A stretch of DNA of 64,000 nt from Liolophura sinensis (lineage: Eukaryota > Mollusca > Polyplacophora > Chitonida > Chitonidae), in contig NC_088307.1 in assembly GCF_032854445.1 (NCBI RefSeq), forward strand, positions 11,174,017-11,238,016. The letters run 5' to 3'. Position 1 is the stretch's first letter. Every line of letters begins with the position of its first letter. The notes below the pieces were generated by a model, which saw nothing but the letters and a program-made list of their open reading frames with translations, was not told the origin of the DNA and ran no database searches. The translations under genes and the position numbers were made by a program. Shown piece after piece: positions 47,690 to 60,351 of the stretch.

Positions 47690-48400
47690 AAATGACCGAC
47701 AAATAGCACTGAGTAGATCGTTTGATTTGTTGAACGAGGGCCAACCGATCGATCTCGACCCGTGAGTCAAAATATACATACCGATAGGGATCAATCTTGT
47801 CAAACCTACAAGGAAGTGAAAAATGAGTAGTTTACATGACCAGCTATGCTTGCAGCCTCCTCAAGAAGAAGCAGTAAGTTTTTCGTACCGCTGACCTAAG
47901 ATTTGGCTCTTCGCTAACGCCAGGGGATGTCCCCAATCGAAACCGAAAGTACAATGCACGATCACGAGCAGAGTTTTCAGTCACGTGTTTGTCGTCTGCT
48001 AATAAGATATCCGCCCCGATACTTGACATCCCCATAGTCAAAAGGCGGGAAAGGCAAAAATGAAGCAAATTTTTGGTGTTTTAACCTGCATCCCACACGC
48101 CATTAAGAACATCGAAGTGACCAACATGACGCCTTTCCGAAAGCGTGGAAATTCTTCCTAGTGCCACCAAAGCTTCTGCTGCGGAGAACATGTGGACTTT
48201 TTCCTCTGACGTCATCATTCTTTGTCCTTCTTGTAAACATCGCATCAGAAATTCGGATTTGAGTGGGAGACACAATTATCATGATGTATTCCTCGACAAT
48301 GCCGGCCTGAGCGAGAAACCCGGCTGCAAAGTAACCTCTTGCAACCTTGGGAAGCTGGCATAGATCGTGTTTTATGTTACATTTTGAAGGTGAGTATTTG
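47690..48400. promoter_or_regulatory. CpG-rich, probably bidirectional promoter region
   Basis: CpG dinucleotides are clearly denser than in the surrounding AT-rich DNA (ATCGATCTCGACCCG near 47750, CGAAAGCGTGG near 48137). It lies 5' of TRPT1 on the - strand and carries a + strand donor (AAG then GTGAGT at 48390). Divergent transcription is an inference. Confidence 0.35.
48086..48275 (-). other. Possible 5' coding exon joined to TRPT1
   Basis: An open frame with several Met choices (48275, 48245, 48218) reads MMTSEEKVHMFSAAEALVAL and onward, and ends at a GATGCAG|GTTAAA donor at 48086. Its phase (1) fits the acceptor TTGTTGAG at 47400-47401, giving Gly then the Met at 47397. A tRNA 2'-phosphotransferase with an N-terminal extension would result. 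The acceptor is weak and I do not recognise the extension. Confidence 0.3.
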
Positions 48401-49849
48401 CACATGAAGAAATTATCGATGCGATTTGGATTTAAAATCGTCTGAGCTGTTATTGGCGGGTTTCCAAGTCAGCATGTCCTTTTCCGTCGTCTTGTCACAA
48501 CGTCTGCTGTAGCTTTGCCATGTCTCTTTTAAATTATTGTTTTTTTCTTGTATCATTCGTGAAAACTTGTGAACCTCTGGAGATATTTTCACGGGTTATG
48601 ATCCTACAGGAATATTTATTATATGCAGCGGTAGATGCGATGTTTATGATATTTTTGCGCTAGGCCTAATTTATGAAAATGCACTGGAGAGCTGTCTGCA
48701 AATCTTGATCATTTGACGCATCCACCACTGCAAGACTGGGATTTAAATATCGATTTTTCATTGTTGCCTTTTGTGTCAATTTGGCTTTAGTGTTTGATAA
48801 TGGAAACGGTATCACAGGAACTAAGAGTAAGACGTTTTACATGTAAAGATATCACCCAAGCTTCAAATATTTCTTCATAGCAGAAACAATCAAATGTGAC
48901 ATTTTTTTATTTTAAATTAAATTATCATCTTATTCATCTTCATTTCTGTCAATAAAGCTCTTTTTAGCTGTGTTAACTACACACCATAAATAATATGACA
49001 TTTCTGCTAGAGGACACATTTTCTGTATGATTATCATTGCTATTATTTATTTATTTATTTATGTTGTAATGTTGCTTACAGTATATACTAGTGTTTACAT
49101 TTTCCATGCATCTTCTATGCCTAAGCCCTTGTTCTCATGGTGTTATTTTGCACCACTTCTCTGCCATGCAGTAGTGACCAAATGACATGCACGCATGACT
49201 GATGTCATCATAACTTGATCAACAGACTTTCGTTTCCATGTGTATCTGTCTCTTTTGTCAGAGTTAGTGCATGTCTAATGTTTTTTTCTGCAGCATATTT
49301 TTTAAACCACTTGAAAAACCTTTACAAATACTTTACGTTGCATAGGTATGAATGGAATTGAAATAATTTCTATTTTCAATTACTATACTTCACTCAGTAT
49401 TTCTGAAATTATTATTATTGTGAACATGTTTCTTGATGGGGGAATGTACATGTAATTGTTGTAGAAATTTTTGTGCAAGATAATTTCCTGATCACAATAA
49501 ACACATTTAGAGAATAAAAGCCTGAGGATTTAGTTGGCACAGTCCATGTATTTTTTTTTTTTTTTACCCATGGCTTTTGAGAAGCTTTTAGTGAAAGGAA
49601 TCTTCAGTTCACTCTGATTTAAGATGGAAAAAAAAGAACCAGAAAACAAGGGAGTTCACTCTAGAGAGACATTTTTGTTCAGTGACACTTGTGTAGAAGT
49701 GCATATATGTTATAAAGAGTTCCTTCCCTTGTATCTTATGAATACTTTGTATAGCTCAGCTCTAATGTGAGTGCACAAACATATAAAATATTTGTTGATA
49801 GTCCTAAACTTTGTTCAGGATGAAAAATAAACAAATACAACTGTTAATA
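48401..49849. other. Non-coding, AT-rich
   Basis: No supported gene. Poly-T and (TTTA) runs only. Confidence 0.45.
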
Positions 49850-49851
49850 AA

Positions 49852-50115
49852 TTATATTTATTTATTTATTTTATTTGATGGGTGTTTTACACTCTACTAT
49901 AGAATATTTCACTTATGCAAAGCTGGCCAGCATTATGGTGGCAGGACGCCATGCAGAACCCGGGGCTAACCCACGAACATCCGTGGTTTGCTTGTTAACC
50001 TTCCCACAGGCGTCTGGAGAGGATGCCAGAATAAACTGGACTTGAACTCACAGAGACTGTATTGATGAGAGGCTCCTGGGTCATTGTGCTACATTAGCAT
50101 GCTAATCGGAAGGCC
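49852..50115 (-). mobile_element. Diverged full-length SINE family 1
   Basis: It has the tail, body (GGCCAGCATTATGGTGG) and head (TGGACTTGAACTCACAGAG), with many substitutions. Confidence 0.8.
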
Positions 50116-50705
50116 AACACACATTGTACAGGGTTACCTACATGTAAACATAAGGAGAACTGTATTAAGTACATGTTATGTAGATTTTTGAAAGAATTTT
50201 TTGTACAGTTCTACATGTATATGTTAATGTTTGTTGACAAAGGAGCACAGTCACTACACGTATTTTAAGCACAAAGTTATCTGTGACTCAGTGAATTTTT
50301 GGAGAACTTTATGAACTTCAATTTTAACAATTTGGTCCTAGATATATGCGCATCATGAAAACTGTGTTGTGAAATATAAACCTAGTAAAAACACTTGGCA
50401 AGACAACCAGACCTAGCCCAACATAACACTAGTCCTTTGACAGTTCTCCAACATGGCATTTAAGGTGCAGTCCACTAAATAAATGTATTTTTGTCTGCGT
50501 GACAAAGTACTGTAGGCCTTCTGCGGATTATGATGCATTATATATGTGGGTCATTATTTTCTGTCTCGGGTTTGATAGAGCTAGTATGTTAATGGTCTGA
50601 CAACTGGCAAGCTCATACACGTACAATGTACAAGTTAAATAATGCAGCATTTTAATACCATAAATTTAAAACGAGCACTTATAATTTTCCTTTCATTCGT
50701 TGCAG

Positions 50706-50931
50706 GTCTGAACATCAAACAAATCCATAGCCTTCTTGTAAGTCACCTGATAACATGGATAAATAATTGATAATGTGCTACATGCCAAATACTTGGGACA
50801 ATGCCAGTTTTACGTACCAGTAGCGAAGACTGTCTGGTCAAGAGTGATTTCTTCATTGTCTGCCTTAGAGGGGAAAGGATCTAGATCAACCAGCTGGGAA
50901 ATCTTCTAAGAGCAGCAAGCTTGGCAGAAAG
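50706..50931 (+). other. Candidate 5' UTR exons of a rightward transcript
   Basis: CGTTGCAG precedes 50706-50737, which is followed by GTAAGT. GTACCAG precedes 50821-50931, which ends AGAAAG|GTAAGT. All three frames of the second contain stops, so it would be untranslated or hold a start only in its tail. The signals are good, but no coding partner is seen in the window. Confidence 0.25.
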
Positions 50932-51004
50932 GTAAGTCCTTCATACTTGTTTGGGTGCATGTACATCATACCTACTTATATAGAGAATTTTTATGCCAGA
51001 TCTT

Positions 51005-51245
51005 CTACTTAGCTTAGATTGTAAGTCTTCAACCTTTTTGCATGTTTGCAAGGTGTTTATAGAAGCGAATTCTGGCTGCAATATTTTGTTTAAACTGATA
51101 AATTTGATCTTTTTTTGAAGCCCTGAAATTGGCCAATCCAACCAATGTAATTTTGTCTCCAAAATCTAATTGAGAACATGCATAAAAATTGCACCAAAAG
51201 TTACTCTTTCACATGCAAAAAGGTTGAGGAATTAGAGTACATGCA
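51005..51245 (-). mobile_element. MITE-like element, copy 2
   Basis: Inverted ends CTTCAACCTTTTTGCATG and CATGCAAAAAGGTTGAGG, with the core TTGGCCAATCCAACCAATGT. Confidence 0.8.
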
Positions 51246-51369
51246 TGTAGTTTTATGAAAGTGAAAGTTTTCGAGATACAAAGAAGTAATAATGAAAAAC
51301 TAAATGAGAACATGTCTTCCATCTCTACGTATGTACATGTATATATTCATCACAACATTACAAATTTAT

Positions 51370-51455
51370 GTGATCTGGTTTAATGCGTCGCGATAAAACT
51401 GAAATATTGTTGAAAGCGACGTTAAAACTTTCACTCACTCACTCACTCACTCCTT
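51370..51455 (+). repeat. SINE-like 3' tail ending in (ACTC) repeats
   Basis: AAACTGAAATATTGTTGAAA, then GCGACGTTAAAAC and TCACTCACTCACTCACTC. It resembles a third molluscan short element; only its end is present. Confidence 0.5.
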
Positions 51456-51689
51456 GGTTTAATGCGGTATTCAGATACATGCCTTCTTTTTTACTTATAA
51501 CATGTACATGGCACATGAGAAGTTTATGGGCTTGCCAGTAAACATGTGTGACCTGTGTAAACCATTGGTCAGTCTTTGCCATTTACATGTACATGACAAA
51601 AATCCCAGTGCTGAGTACACATTTAAACTGTTCAGTACTTTAAGTGCCTGTATATATGCCTTTGCTTGTTCAATGTTAGCAACTTAATG

Positions 51690-51856
51690 ACCAGTTTTCC
51701 CCGACCGTACGTGGGAAGGTCTCCCAGCTACCTACGGATGGTTGTGGCTCTCCCCGGTTTCCTCCCACCATAATGCTGGTCACCATCATATAAGTGAAAT
51801 ATTCTTGAGTACGGCGTAAAACACCAATCAAATAAATAAATAAATAACCAGTTTTC
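51690..51856 (+). mobile_element. 5'-truncated SINE family 1
   Basis: ACCAGTTTTC flanks it at 51690-51699 and 51847-51856. The copy starts at CCGACCGTACGTGGGAAGG. Confidence 0.9.
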
Positions 51857-52023
51857 TCAATGAAATATACATTTGCGATGCTGGATGGTGAGTTATGACC
51901 ATCACCATATAGTAAGTAAACCATTCTGAGTACAGCATTAACTAAATAAATAGAACAGTGTTGTACAGCATTGTGCAGACTTGATGTTCCAAGAGACTTG
52001 TAGTATTTACATACACATGTAGT

Positions 52024-52252
52024 GTAATTCTTCAACCTGTTCGCATGTTTGCAAGGTGCTTTTTCAAGCATATTCTGAAGGCATTATTCTGTATACGCTG
52101 ATAAAATTATACTTTTTGTGAAGCCCTGAAATTGGCCAATCCAACCAATGTAGTTTTGTCCCCAAAATAAAATAAATAAGTGCGCATAAATTGCACTGAA
52201 AGTGGCTCTTTCATATGCAAAAAATTTGAGGAATTGTGGTACATGTTGTTGT
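52024..52252 (-). mobile_element. MITE-like element, copy 3
   Basis: ATTCTTCAACCTGTTCGCAT at one end, ATGCAAAAAATTTGAGGAAT at the other, and the shared GGCCAATCCAACCAATG core. Confidence 0.8.
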
Positions 52253-53760
52253 CTACATGTATGTACACGTCAGACATCTCTGATTATATCCTGTGATCGT
52301 GTCTCAGTCATGTTATATTTCAAGAGCCATTTCCTGAATTAGCTACATTTTTATCCGCACTCCACGACTGTCGCCACAGAAATATTGGGGCAGTGACTTC
52401 ACAGATTTAACAGACATATGTACTCAAAGTTGTGTTCGGTGCTTCCAGGATATGAGGCTTGACACAATTTTGATTGTCCAGCGTTGCAGATGTACAGTGC
52501 ATCCGCAGAGAGACACAGATGGCCTGTTGGAGATCTGATGATCTGGTATTTCAGTTAGATTTATGCTGTAATTCTTTATGTAATTACCAAAATATAGTTA
52601 TGGCTGTCTGATCAGGATTCGTTTTATGTATTTGCCTGTCCAAGGGTCTCGGCCCATTCTCTGGGGACTGATTTCTGTAATGGAAATCTCTTTATTGTTG
52701 GACGTTCCATTTGCTGACTGACTGCACATCAAATATTAGATTGATTACAGTAATGGTCACGGAAATTGCGATGTGCGAAAGCGAGGATGGTGTAGATTAG
52801 ATTATGTATGCAGCCGCCCTGCTTTAACGTCTGCCGCAAGTTGAGTACAACACACGTATGGTACAGTGTGCATGCACAGAGATGTGAAGGATGTCACAAA
52901 CTATGTTTCACCTAGAGTATGGTGTATTTATGTAAAAATGCACTTCTAAGAAACCAATAAAGGTCTTAAAATGATACTTTTGATTCTGATACTTATGTTT
53001 TTGTGATAAGAAATTAAGTATACTTACCCTAAATCAACCTCCTCTTCACCAATGTTATACAACATTCTGAGAGAACTACAAATATGTGGTGTAGAGAAAT
53101 AATTTTAAGAAATTTGCACCTTTACTGACAAAAACAAATCATTTTAGCATCATTTTCATAATAGTTGTGTATAGAAATACCACTGAAAACAATTGCTTTA
53201 AAGGTTGAAAAGGTTGAAGATTTACAGTGTCAAAATCTTTTGAAGTGGGCCTATATTTAATTAAAGGTGAATGAATAAATTAGAATGAAGCAAAATGTGT
53301 CGCTTAAAAAATGCTGGAAATACAGTATTTTGGGTTATGACGGAGTCTTTTAAATTCCTTTGGTTGAAATTCAATTTTTTTGTGTGTTTGACCAGGGAAA
53401 ATCAGGGACTAATCCTGACAAAATGGTATTCTGTGATCCTTGAGTACCCATATGTGAATGAATAAAGTAATATTGAATACTGAGGGGCCAAAAAAATCCC
53501 AGTAGATCATGGACAATATGAGTGACTGTCTCCTACAAAGTGAATGATGTCTCTGGCACATGTGACAGTTTGTTTACATTATCTGCCTATGGATCAACAA
53601 AAGCAGGCTTGTGTTTAGCCTAATCATTTTCTCCCCTCTCTCTTTGTTTTGTATGTGAGAGTTTCTTTGTTTACCACATACAGTGTACGTGCACATATGT
53701 TCCATGAATTGTCATGCATTATGCGCAGGCAAATTCAAGAATATTATGGAATATGGTTTA
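52253..53760. other. Intergenic DNA
   Basis: No supported feature. A stretch near 53200 (AGGTTGAAAAGGTTGAAG) resembles the MITE ends and recurs near 25415. Confidence 0.4.
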
Positions 53761-54045
53761 AGCAATGCTGGAGGCCTCTGTGGTTCAGGTGGTTATTGCG
53801 CTAGTGCAGCGTAATGACCCAGAAGCCTTTCACCAATGCGGTTGCATAGAGTTCAAGTACAGCTCATGCTGGCATCCTCTCCAGCCAACGTGGGAAGGTA
53901 TTCCAGCAATGTGCGGATGGTCGTGGGTTTGCCTCAGGTGCTGCCCGGTTTGCTCCCACCATAATTTTGGCTGCCATTGTATAAGTGAAATATTCTTGAG
54001 TACAGCATAAAACACCCATCAAATGAATAAATTCAGCAGTGCTGG
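53761..54045 (+). mobile_element. Full-length SINE family 1
   Basis: AGCAATGCTGG at 53761-53771 and AGCAGTGCTGG at 54035-54045 form a duplication with one mismatch. Confidence 0.88.
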
Positions 54046-54670
54046 AACTTGACTTTTTGACATACTTATTTTCAAAAAATGGTTGCCCTCCTCTTAGAGT
54101 TTACTTCACAAAAATCGGTTAGCTTCCAAAATTTCTTGCCCACCCAAATGGTACTACTACTCTCTACCTAATGAGTGAGTTGCTTGCGTGTAAGCCAGGG
54201 TAAGGGTAACCATCAAGAACTTCATTTTCATAACAATATCTTATTAACTTTCACTGGAAAAAGTGAATGACTAATGTTTATGTCCACTGAAAGACTACCA
54301 TTCAAAGTAGATTTGTTTCAGCCCAGTAAAAGTTTAATGAAACTTCGTCTTTACACAGCTTCAGCACGTCTTCATTATCGAGGGCAAGGTGACGTAATGT
54401 TTACTCAAACTTTCTAATGTTGAAGGTATTTTCCGTATACTAGCCTAAGCAGTAGCCTGTAATAGATAAAGGTTGTGGACTTCGGCGATAAAGGTCTAAG
54501 ATATAGTTTTCTCGGAAAATGGACATACTGGAAGAATATTTCTTTCACTGCTTGAACTGTTGATACAGTAGGCCTGCAGTATCATTTACATGGAACTGCA
54601 GTGACCCTGCTTCAATAGCCTGGCTGCAGTGGTTGAAAAGATTGAAAAGTTTATAGTAATTTATTAAGTG
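54046..54670. other. Intergenic DNA
   Basis: Nothing recognisable. Confidence 0.4.
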
Positions 54671-54671
54671 T

Positions 54672-54832
54672 AGTTATTTATTTCTTTGATTGGTGTTTCA
54701 CGGCATACTCAAGAATATTTTTCACTTATTTGACGGCGGTCTGCATTATGGTGGGAGGAAACCAGGCAGAGCCTTGGGGAAGCCCATGACCATCTGCAGG
54801 TTGCTGGCAGACCTTCCCACGTACGTCCGGAG
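54672..54832 (-). mobile_element. 5'-truncated SINE family 1
   Basis: Truncated at CTTCCCACGTACGTCCGG, the same junction as other headless copies. Confidence 0.82.
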
Positions 54833-55011
54833 TAGTAAGTTTACATGAGGTACACGTTACATAATACTTTCATTACATACATCTTACATACTCTGGGAAA
54901 GTAACCAGCTACCTGACAGAAAATTAAACAAAGTGCATTAGGAACGTTCGTCCAGGTAGTTGACTACCTGCTCCATTTACTTCTTTAAGTACACGTAACA
55001 GGCTTCAGGTA

Positions 55012-55183
55012 GCCAGATGTTATTTATTTATTTATTTATTTGATTGGGGTTTTACGCCGTACTCAAGAATATTTCACTTATACGACGGCGGCCAGCATTA
55101 TGGTGGGTGGAAACCGGGCAGAGCCCGGGGGAAACCCACAACCATCCGCAGGTTGCTGGCAGACCTTCCCACGCCAGATGTTA
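55012..55183 (-). mobile_element. 5'-truncated SINE family 1
   Basis: GCCAGATGTTA flanks it at 55012-55022 and 55173-55183. The copy ends at ACCTTCCCACG, so the head is missing. Confidence 0.92.
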
Positions 55184-56454
55184 ATAACCTTCTAATAAAG
55201 GCCCTGGTGTGTATTGTAAATATAATATACATGTACATGTTCCGGTATAGTGTTACATGAAATACCAGATGTGTGTACATAAATGTAAATGTAAGGAACA
55301 GTTTGATATGCAAAGTGACCCATGGTCTCTTCGTCACGCTGAACGTCATGTCTTTAAATTTTATAATGACTTCCTTTGTCACGTCAGCTTCTTGAAATAA
55401 TTTTTCATTAGTTATGATCATTCTTCTTAAGCTATTTTTGTTCACCTGATTACCTCTTTAGAATTTTAAGAAGATGTTTAACACATTAGGGATGGGAGCC
55501 ATGTAATAAAATGTCTGCCTTGTTACGCCAAAGGCAACCTGGTTATTTACGCTCTTTGTGCACATGTATAAATGATGAAGTGCAGAAAGAATTTATACCT
55601 ACAAGGTAATATAAATTATAGCAAATTACTGGCAGATGCGTAATCATGTACTTAGATAAAATGTATACATGCCTGTGTACAGTCATGAAATAAATAAATA
55701 AAATAATATTCTTAAAATAATAATTTTCTCTCAAGGTAAAAGAGAAAGGCATTATACATTTATTTATTTTTATAAATTAGTATATTACTAATAAAAGATA
55801 CATGTACAATGTACATGTAGGTGACTAACTTACATGTATCAGTCCAGGTACTTGTGAATTTTATCAGCTCGACCTTTTTATTGGTGACCTTTGCCAAGTT
55901 TTTCAAAAAGTTTTTCATAATTTCATCAGGGTCCTTTAAGTTATAAAACGTTTGGCACAGGCTTGTAACATGATCTCTTTGAGCCTTAAAGAAATTTTCA
56001 ATAAACATGACCCACAGTGTACATGTACATGTGTGCTCGGCTGAAGAACCGTATTGTTCTTTCATTTGCATATACGTGTACCTTGTCCTAAATATATGCT
56101 GAAATATTTGTGGGTCCAAAGTTACATGTGTAGCATTTACACATATACATACATGTAGAATATTAACATTTTTCTCAGCAGTATGTCTTTTTTTTTGTAT
56201 TATTTGTGTGTAAGGAGGATGTCTTTTAATCTACAGAACACATGTGTACAGCTGGAGAAACTTTTGGACAGGTAGAAAAACGAGTTACGTTGTACCTGTT
56301 ACATGTGACTGGTAGAAAACAAAACTTGTACTTCAATCCCTGCTAGGATAAATTTCAAGGTTTTGATGTAACCATTATATGTTACATGTACAGTCTAAAT
56401 GTCACCATGCCCTTGGACTCCACATGTAGATAGTCAAAGTGTACATGAAATCTT
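55184..56454. other. Intergenic DNA rich in TACATGTA palindromes
   Basis: No gene supported. The 119-codon - strand frame at 55760-56119 lacks splice or family support. Confidence 0.4.
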
Positions 56455-56795
56455 TGGTGGGCTAATGGTTAGAGAGTCCATCTAGAAGTCGGGAGATCAA
56501 ACCCAGGTGGGGTTATACCAAAGACTTTAAAAATGATACTTGTTGCTGTCTGGCTTGGCGCTCATCACTGAGAGGTTAGAACAAAGCAAGGAAGTTAACC
56601 AGGACTGGTTGGCCAGGTGTCAGCATAATGAGACTGGGTGTCATGTCTGGTGGCGACAGCCGCGGCATGGGCATGGACTCACCCTGCCACAAGAAGACAC
56701 AGTATATATACATTTACACACACCTTATGACCTTAAATGTAACTGAAAAATTGTGAAGTACAGCGTTAAACTCCAGGCGCTCATTCATTACGTGA
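56455..56795 (+). mobile_element. SINE family 2, near complete
   Basis: It has a tRNA-like head (GGGCTAATGGTTAGAGAGTC, then GAGATCAAACCCAGG), then ATACCAAAGACTTTAAAAAT, and 3' end CTGAAAAATTGTGAAGTACA. Confidence 0.85.
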
Positions 56796-58675
56796 AATGT
56801 TTGGTCTTTACATGTCTTTCCTAATATGCAGCTTGTGACATGCCCTATTGTATAAAAGTATCAAGAAGTTTCTTTGTTTTCTTCTTGGTCACAATAATGG
56901 CTTTAAACTACACTTTTCCCAACTCCCTGTTAACGGCTAGTCTGGAAACAATTACACATACATATAGAATGTGATGACGTCTGTGGCGAATTTGGGTGTG
57001 GGCCAGGGGTGCTAGCGTTCAGAGTAGACCCTGAAAATTCTTGAAGATATTATGCATAAAATACAGGGTTGCTAAAAGATATAAAATATATGCTTCAAAT
57101 GCGATTTTTTTTCTTTCATTTTTTGTGTCAGATGTTTTTTTCCATTAACTTGCATTAAGGAGAATGTAACCCTTATTTTAATGTTCTTTTCCGTGTACCC
57201 TATAAGCCAGACTAATTAAGAGTTTTCAAGATGCAAACCAACAATAGTGCATATAGCAAACACTGGTTGAACAGAGAAATCCGTCACTGCCTTACTTATA
57301 ATAATAATTAAAACCAAAGGGGGATTGCTTCACTCTTAAAATGTTTTAAGGTTTCAAATTTAGATACTTTGCATCTACTTGCATTTAACTGTGTACTCTT
57401 TACGTCCTCAGAGATACCATTTGCATACATGTCCTGTATCAGATTGTATCAGTTAAAAGCAGCACAATAGATTTTATGTTCCACATATGCATATATATAT
57501 ATATATATGTACATGTATCAACTGTACATGTGCGAATGCATAAACAATTATATAATATAGACAACAAAATCTGTGCCTTTGACTGAAGTGAAAATTAGGT
57601 TTAAACAGCTTTGTTTGTTGAAAATATGGTCAACTGTCTTTTTAATATTAGCCATGCTCATGTACGTTGCATGCGTTGATCTGCGAGTATACATGCACAC
57701 ATCCGAAGCTAGGTACAGGTACTTCTGTGTCAGCCCAGGAGCGTTTCCCTGAGGCTACTAAATATATTCTGGGGATTCTGAGGGAACTCAAGCGACAGTT
57801 ATCACCTGAGAAAGATTGCATTTCTGTTACAGGAGATTAATTAGACACATCAGCACACCTGGAGAAACGAAACATCAGCTCTGATTGGCTGCATGACTGC
57901 AGGCCTTCAGTTTTATTGATGTACTGACAGTCTGAAGAGGATTTCATTAAGTGTGCACACGTGTAAACAGGGTACAAGGGGACGAACTTAGTGCAGTCTA
58001 CATTTGCAACAAGGTGCAAAACTTCAGTTTGTTGTGGAAGGTTGCTGCGTACAGATTGGCTTCGGTTTTGCAGTTTGACATTTTTGTCCTTGTCGTTCAT
58101 ATACAGGAAAGTCTACATGATTTTGGATTTATGTGGTGTAATACTGTCATTTTTCTTGAGCATTGACGTGTATAAATTCAGGTGTCCCCTTGCCTACAGT
58201 GTACATGTACATATACATGTATGTATGATGGGAGTCATTTTATGGGACCTGAAGCTGGGTTTAAAATGTTTTTGTTTTTTAGACTTATTACATTTACATG
58301 TAAATTAATGAGTTCTTGACATAGGTACATGTACATTTATTACAATTCCTGGGACCAGCATGGTGGATTTAGATGTATACATCCATAAGTTGCAGAAGTT
58401 TGTGATTTGATGGCTTTATACCTTGTGGATTCGGAGCATGTGTTGTGCATTGAGGTACTTGTGTGAGATAACTGTTAATGCACCACAAGATGACCCGCAC
58501 ACCTGTAGCCTGTAGGTGCCGCTGCCACCGATCGGGCAGTCTCATGGGGTTGGTTTGTCTCCCCTTAACCTCCGCACCCTGCCCCTTCTGTGAATTCTGT
58601 GATGTGCAAGTTGGGTAAGTCAGTGACAAGATTTTCAAAAATTGATTTTTTTACACATTGCACATGTAATTACGT
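56796..58675. other. Intergenic DNA
   Basis: No supported gene. A TA run lies at 57488-57508. Frames near 57837-58308 overlap on both strands without support. Confidence 0.4.
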
Positions 58676-58915
58676 ATGTCAGGTGTAATTTTAGAAGTCA
58701 AATTATAAAGTTGAATAGTACATATATTTATAATAAAACAAACTATTTTTGTTTACATGTGGTATGTGTGTCAGATGTAATTTTAGAAGTCAAATTATAA
58801 AGTTGAATAGTACATATATTTATAATAAAACAAAATATTTTTGTTTACATGTGGTATGTGTGTCAGATGTAATTTTAGAAGTGAAAATATGAATTGGAAT
58901 AGTACATATATTAAT
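58676..58915 (+). repeat. 92-bp tandem repeat, about 2.6 copies
   Basis: GTAATTTTAGAAGT recurs at 58685, 58777 and 58869. Units include TAGTACATATATTTATAATA and end with TTGTTTACATGTGGTATG. Confidence 0.93.
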
Positions 58916-59140
58916 AATAATAATAATGCAAGCCGCTGTAATACATACATATGCCACGGGTGCGCAGTATATGTATTTACTTTATTCACAGCCTCTTTGG
59001 CATTGACTGAGGAACATTGATATGTACAGTAAATAGTGTGCGTGGCCAGAAACACTGTACCTGTATTAATATACCTGAGTATCATCATACATTCACAATG
59101 TGTATTATAACCTTGTTGATATTCACTCGTGTAGATTTTT

Positions 59141-59141
59141 T

Positions 59142-59189
<48 letters not shown>

Positions 59190-59192
59190 TTT
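59141..59192. repeat. (TA)n(CA)n microsatellite
   Basis: About 15 TA then about 8 CA dinucleotides. Confidence 0.95.
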
Positions 59193-59619
59193 CTTTATGT
59201 ACGCTTTTATAAATTGGGAATTGAAACCTGTCATTTCTGGGTCATTTTGAATTGTTAACCCAATATAGCTGTTTACTGTAATTCTTCTAATTTTTCGGAC
59301 AACTTGTCTGCTCCTTTTAGCCAGCATACATGTAATTCTAACAGGAATGCGCAGTTTTGTTTTTAACTCACATTGTTAGTCTTTTTAATGAACAACATTA
59401 ACACATCTTTACTTTTCCACAAAAAAAACAAAAAAAAACAGAGAGAGTGTACTTTTTGAGAGTAGAAGAGTATTTTTTGGCTTTTTTGCACTTCTAATGT
59501 CTGTCCCAAAAATAGGAAGAATCATGGTATTTATTTATTTTAATTGTTTTTGCTGGTGGCCAGTTTTATTGGTTGAGAAAACACAGAGTAGCCAAATAGT
59601 AACCCATCCAAGAGAACTG

Positions 59620-59875
59620 CATCGGGTAGGTTTTCCACGGGCTGTGCCTGGTTTCCTCCCACCTCAATGAGGGCCGCCGTCGTATAAGTGAAATATTCTT
59701 GAGTACGGCGTAAAACACCATTAAAATAAATAAATAAATAAATAAATAAATAAAGAGAACTGGATGGAGTGTTTCTTCCCTACATTCTCAGTTTCCTCCT
59801 GTCATAATGCTGGCCATTGTAGTATAACTGAAATATTCTTGAGTACAGCTTAAAACACCAATCAAATAAATAATG
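59620..59875 (+). mobile_element. Two 5'-truncated SINE family 1 copies in tandem
   Basis: The first (59620-59755) ends in seven AAAT units. The second (59785-59875) starts at TCAGTTTCCTCCTGTC and ends AATCAAATAAATAATG. Confidence 0.8.
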
Positions 59876-60237
59876 AAATCTTTCCAACATTAAAACCCCA
59901 AGAACAAAGTTTTTAGAAATTACTGTCAGTGGGATTGAACTCACGTCACATGTGACCAAGGGGTTGAAAGCTTACAAGCACCTTAAGTCAAGTCTTGGAT
60001 GAATACACTGGAAATGACCTAAAATTTCGCCTATGACTAAGTTGATTAATTATCTTCATTCTGAGGGCTCTATTATCTTATACAAGTGAGTTGTATTTGT
60101 TTGGAAATGGAAATCGGAAGGTGGTTGTACTAAAAAAAATGTAAGCTTTTATACCAAAAGTAGTTATAATATTTGTTTGCCTCAAAAAATGCTTTTTGGA
60201 CAGTGAATGTTTAGGCCCTTAATAGTCCATACATGTA

Positions 60238-60308
60238 TGTGTATATATGTATATATATATATATATACTCTTTGTACAATGCTCAGTATACATATATATG
60301 TATATATA

Positions 60309-60347
<39 letters not shown>

Positions 60348-60348
60348 T
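60238..60348. repeat. TA-rich microsatellite abutting a SINE
   Basis: Long TATATA tracts with interruptions, ending five bases before the SINE at 60352. Confidence 0.9.
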
Positions 60349-60351
60349 TGA

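Noticed and set aside
58795-59327. Frames rich in IYIYIYI on both strands
   Set aside because: They are translations of the TA/CA microsatellite.
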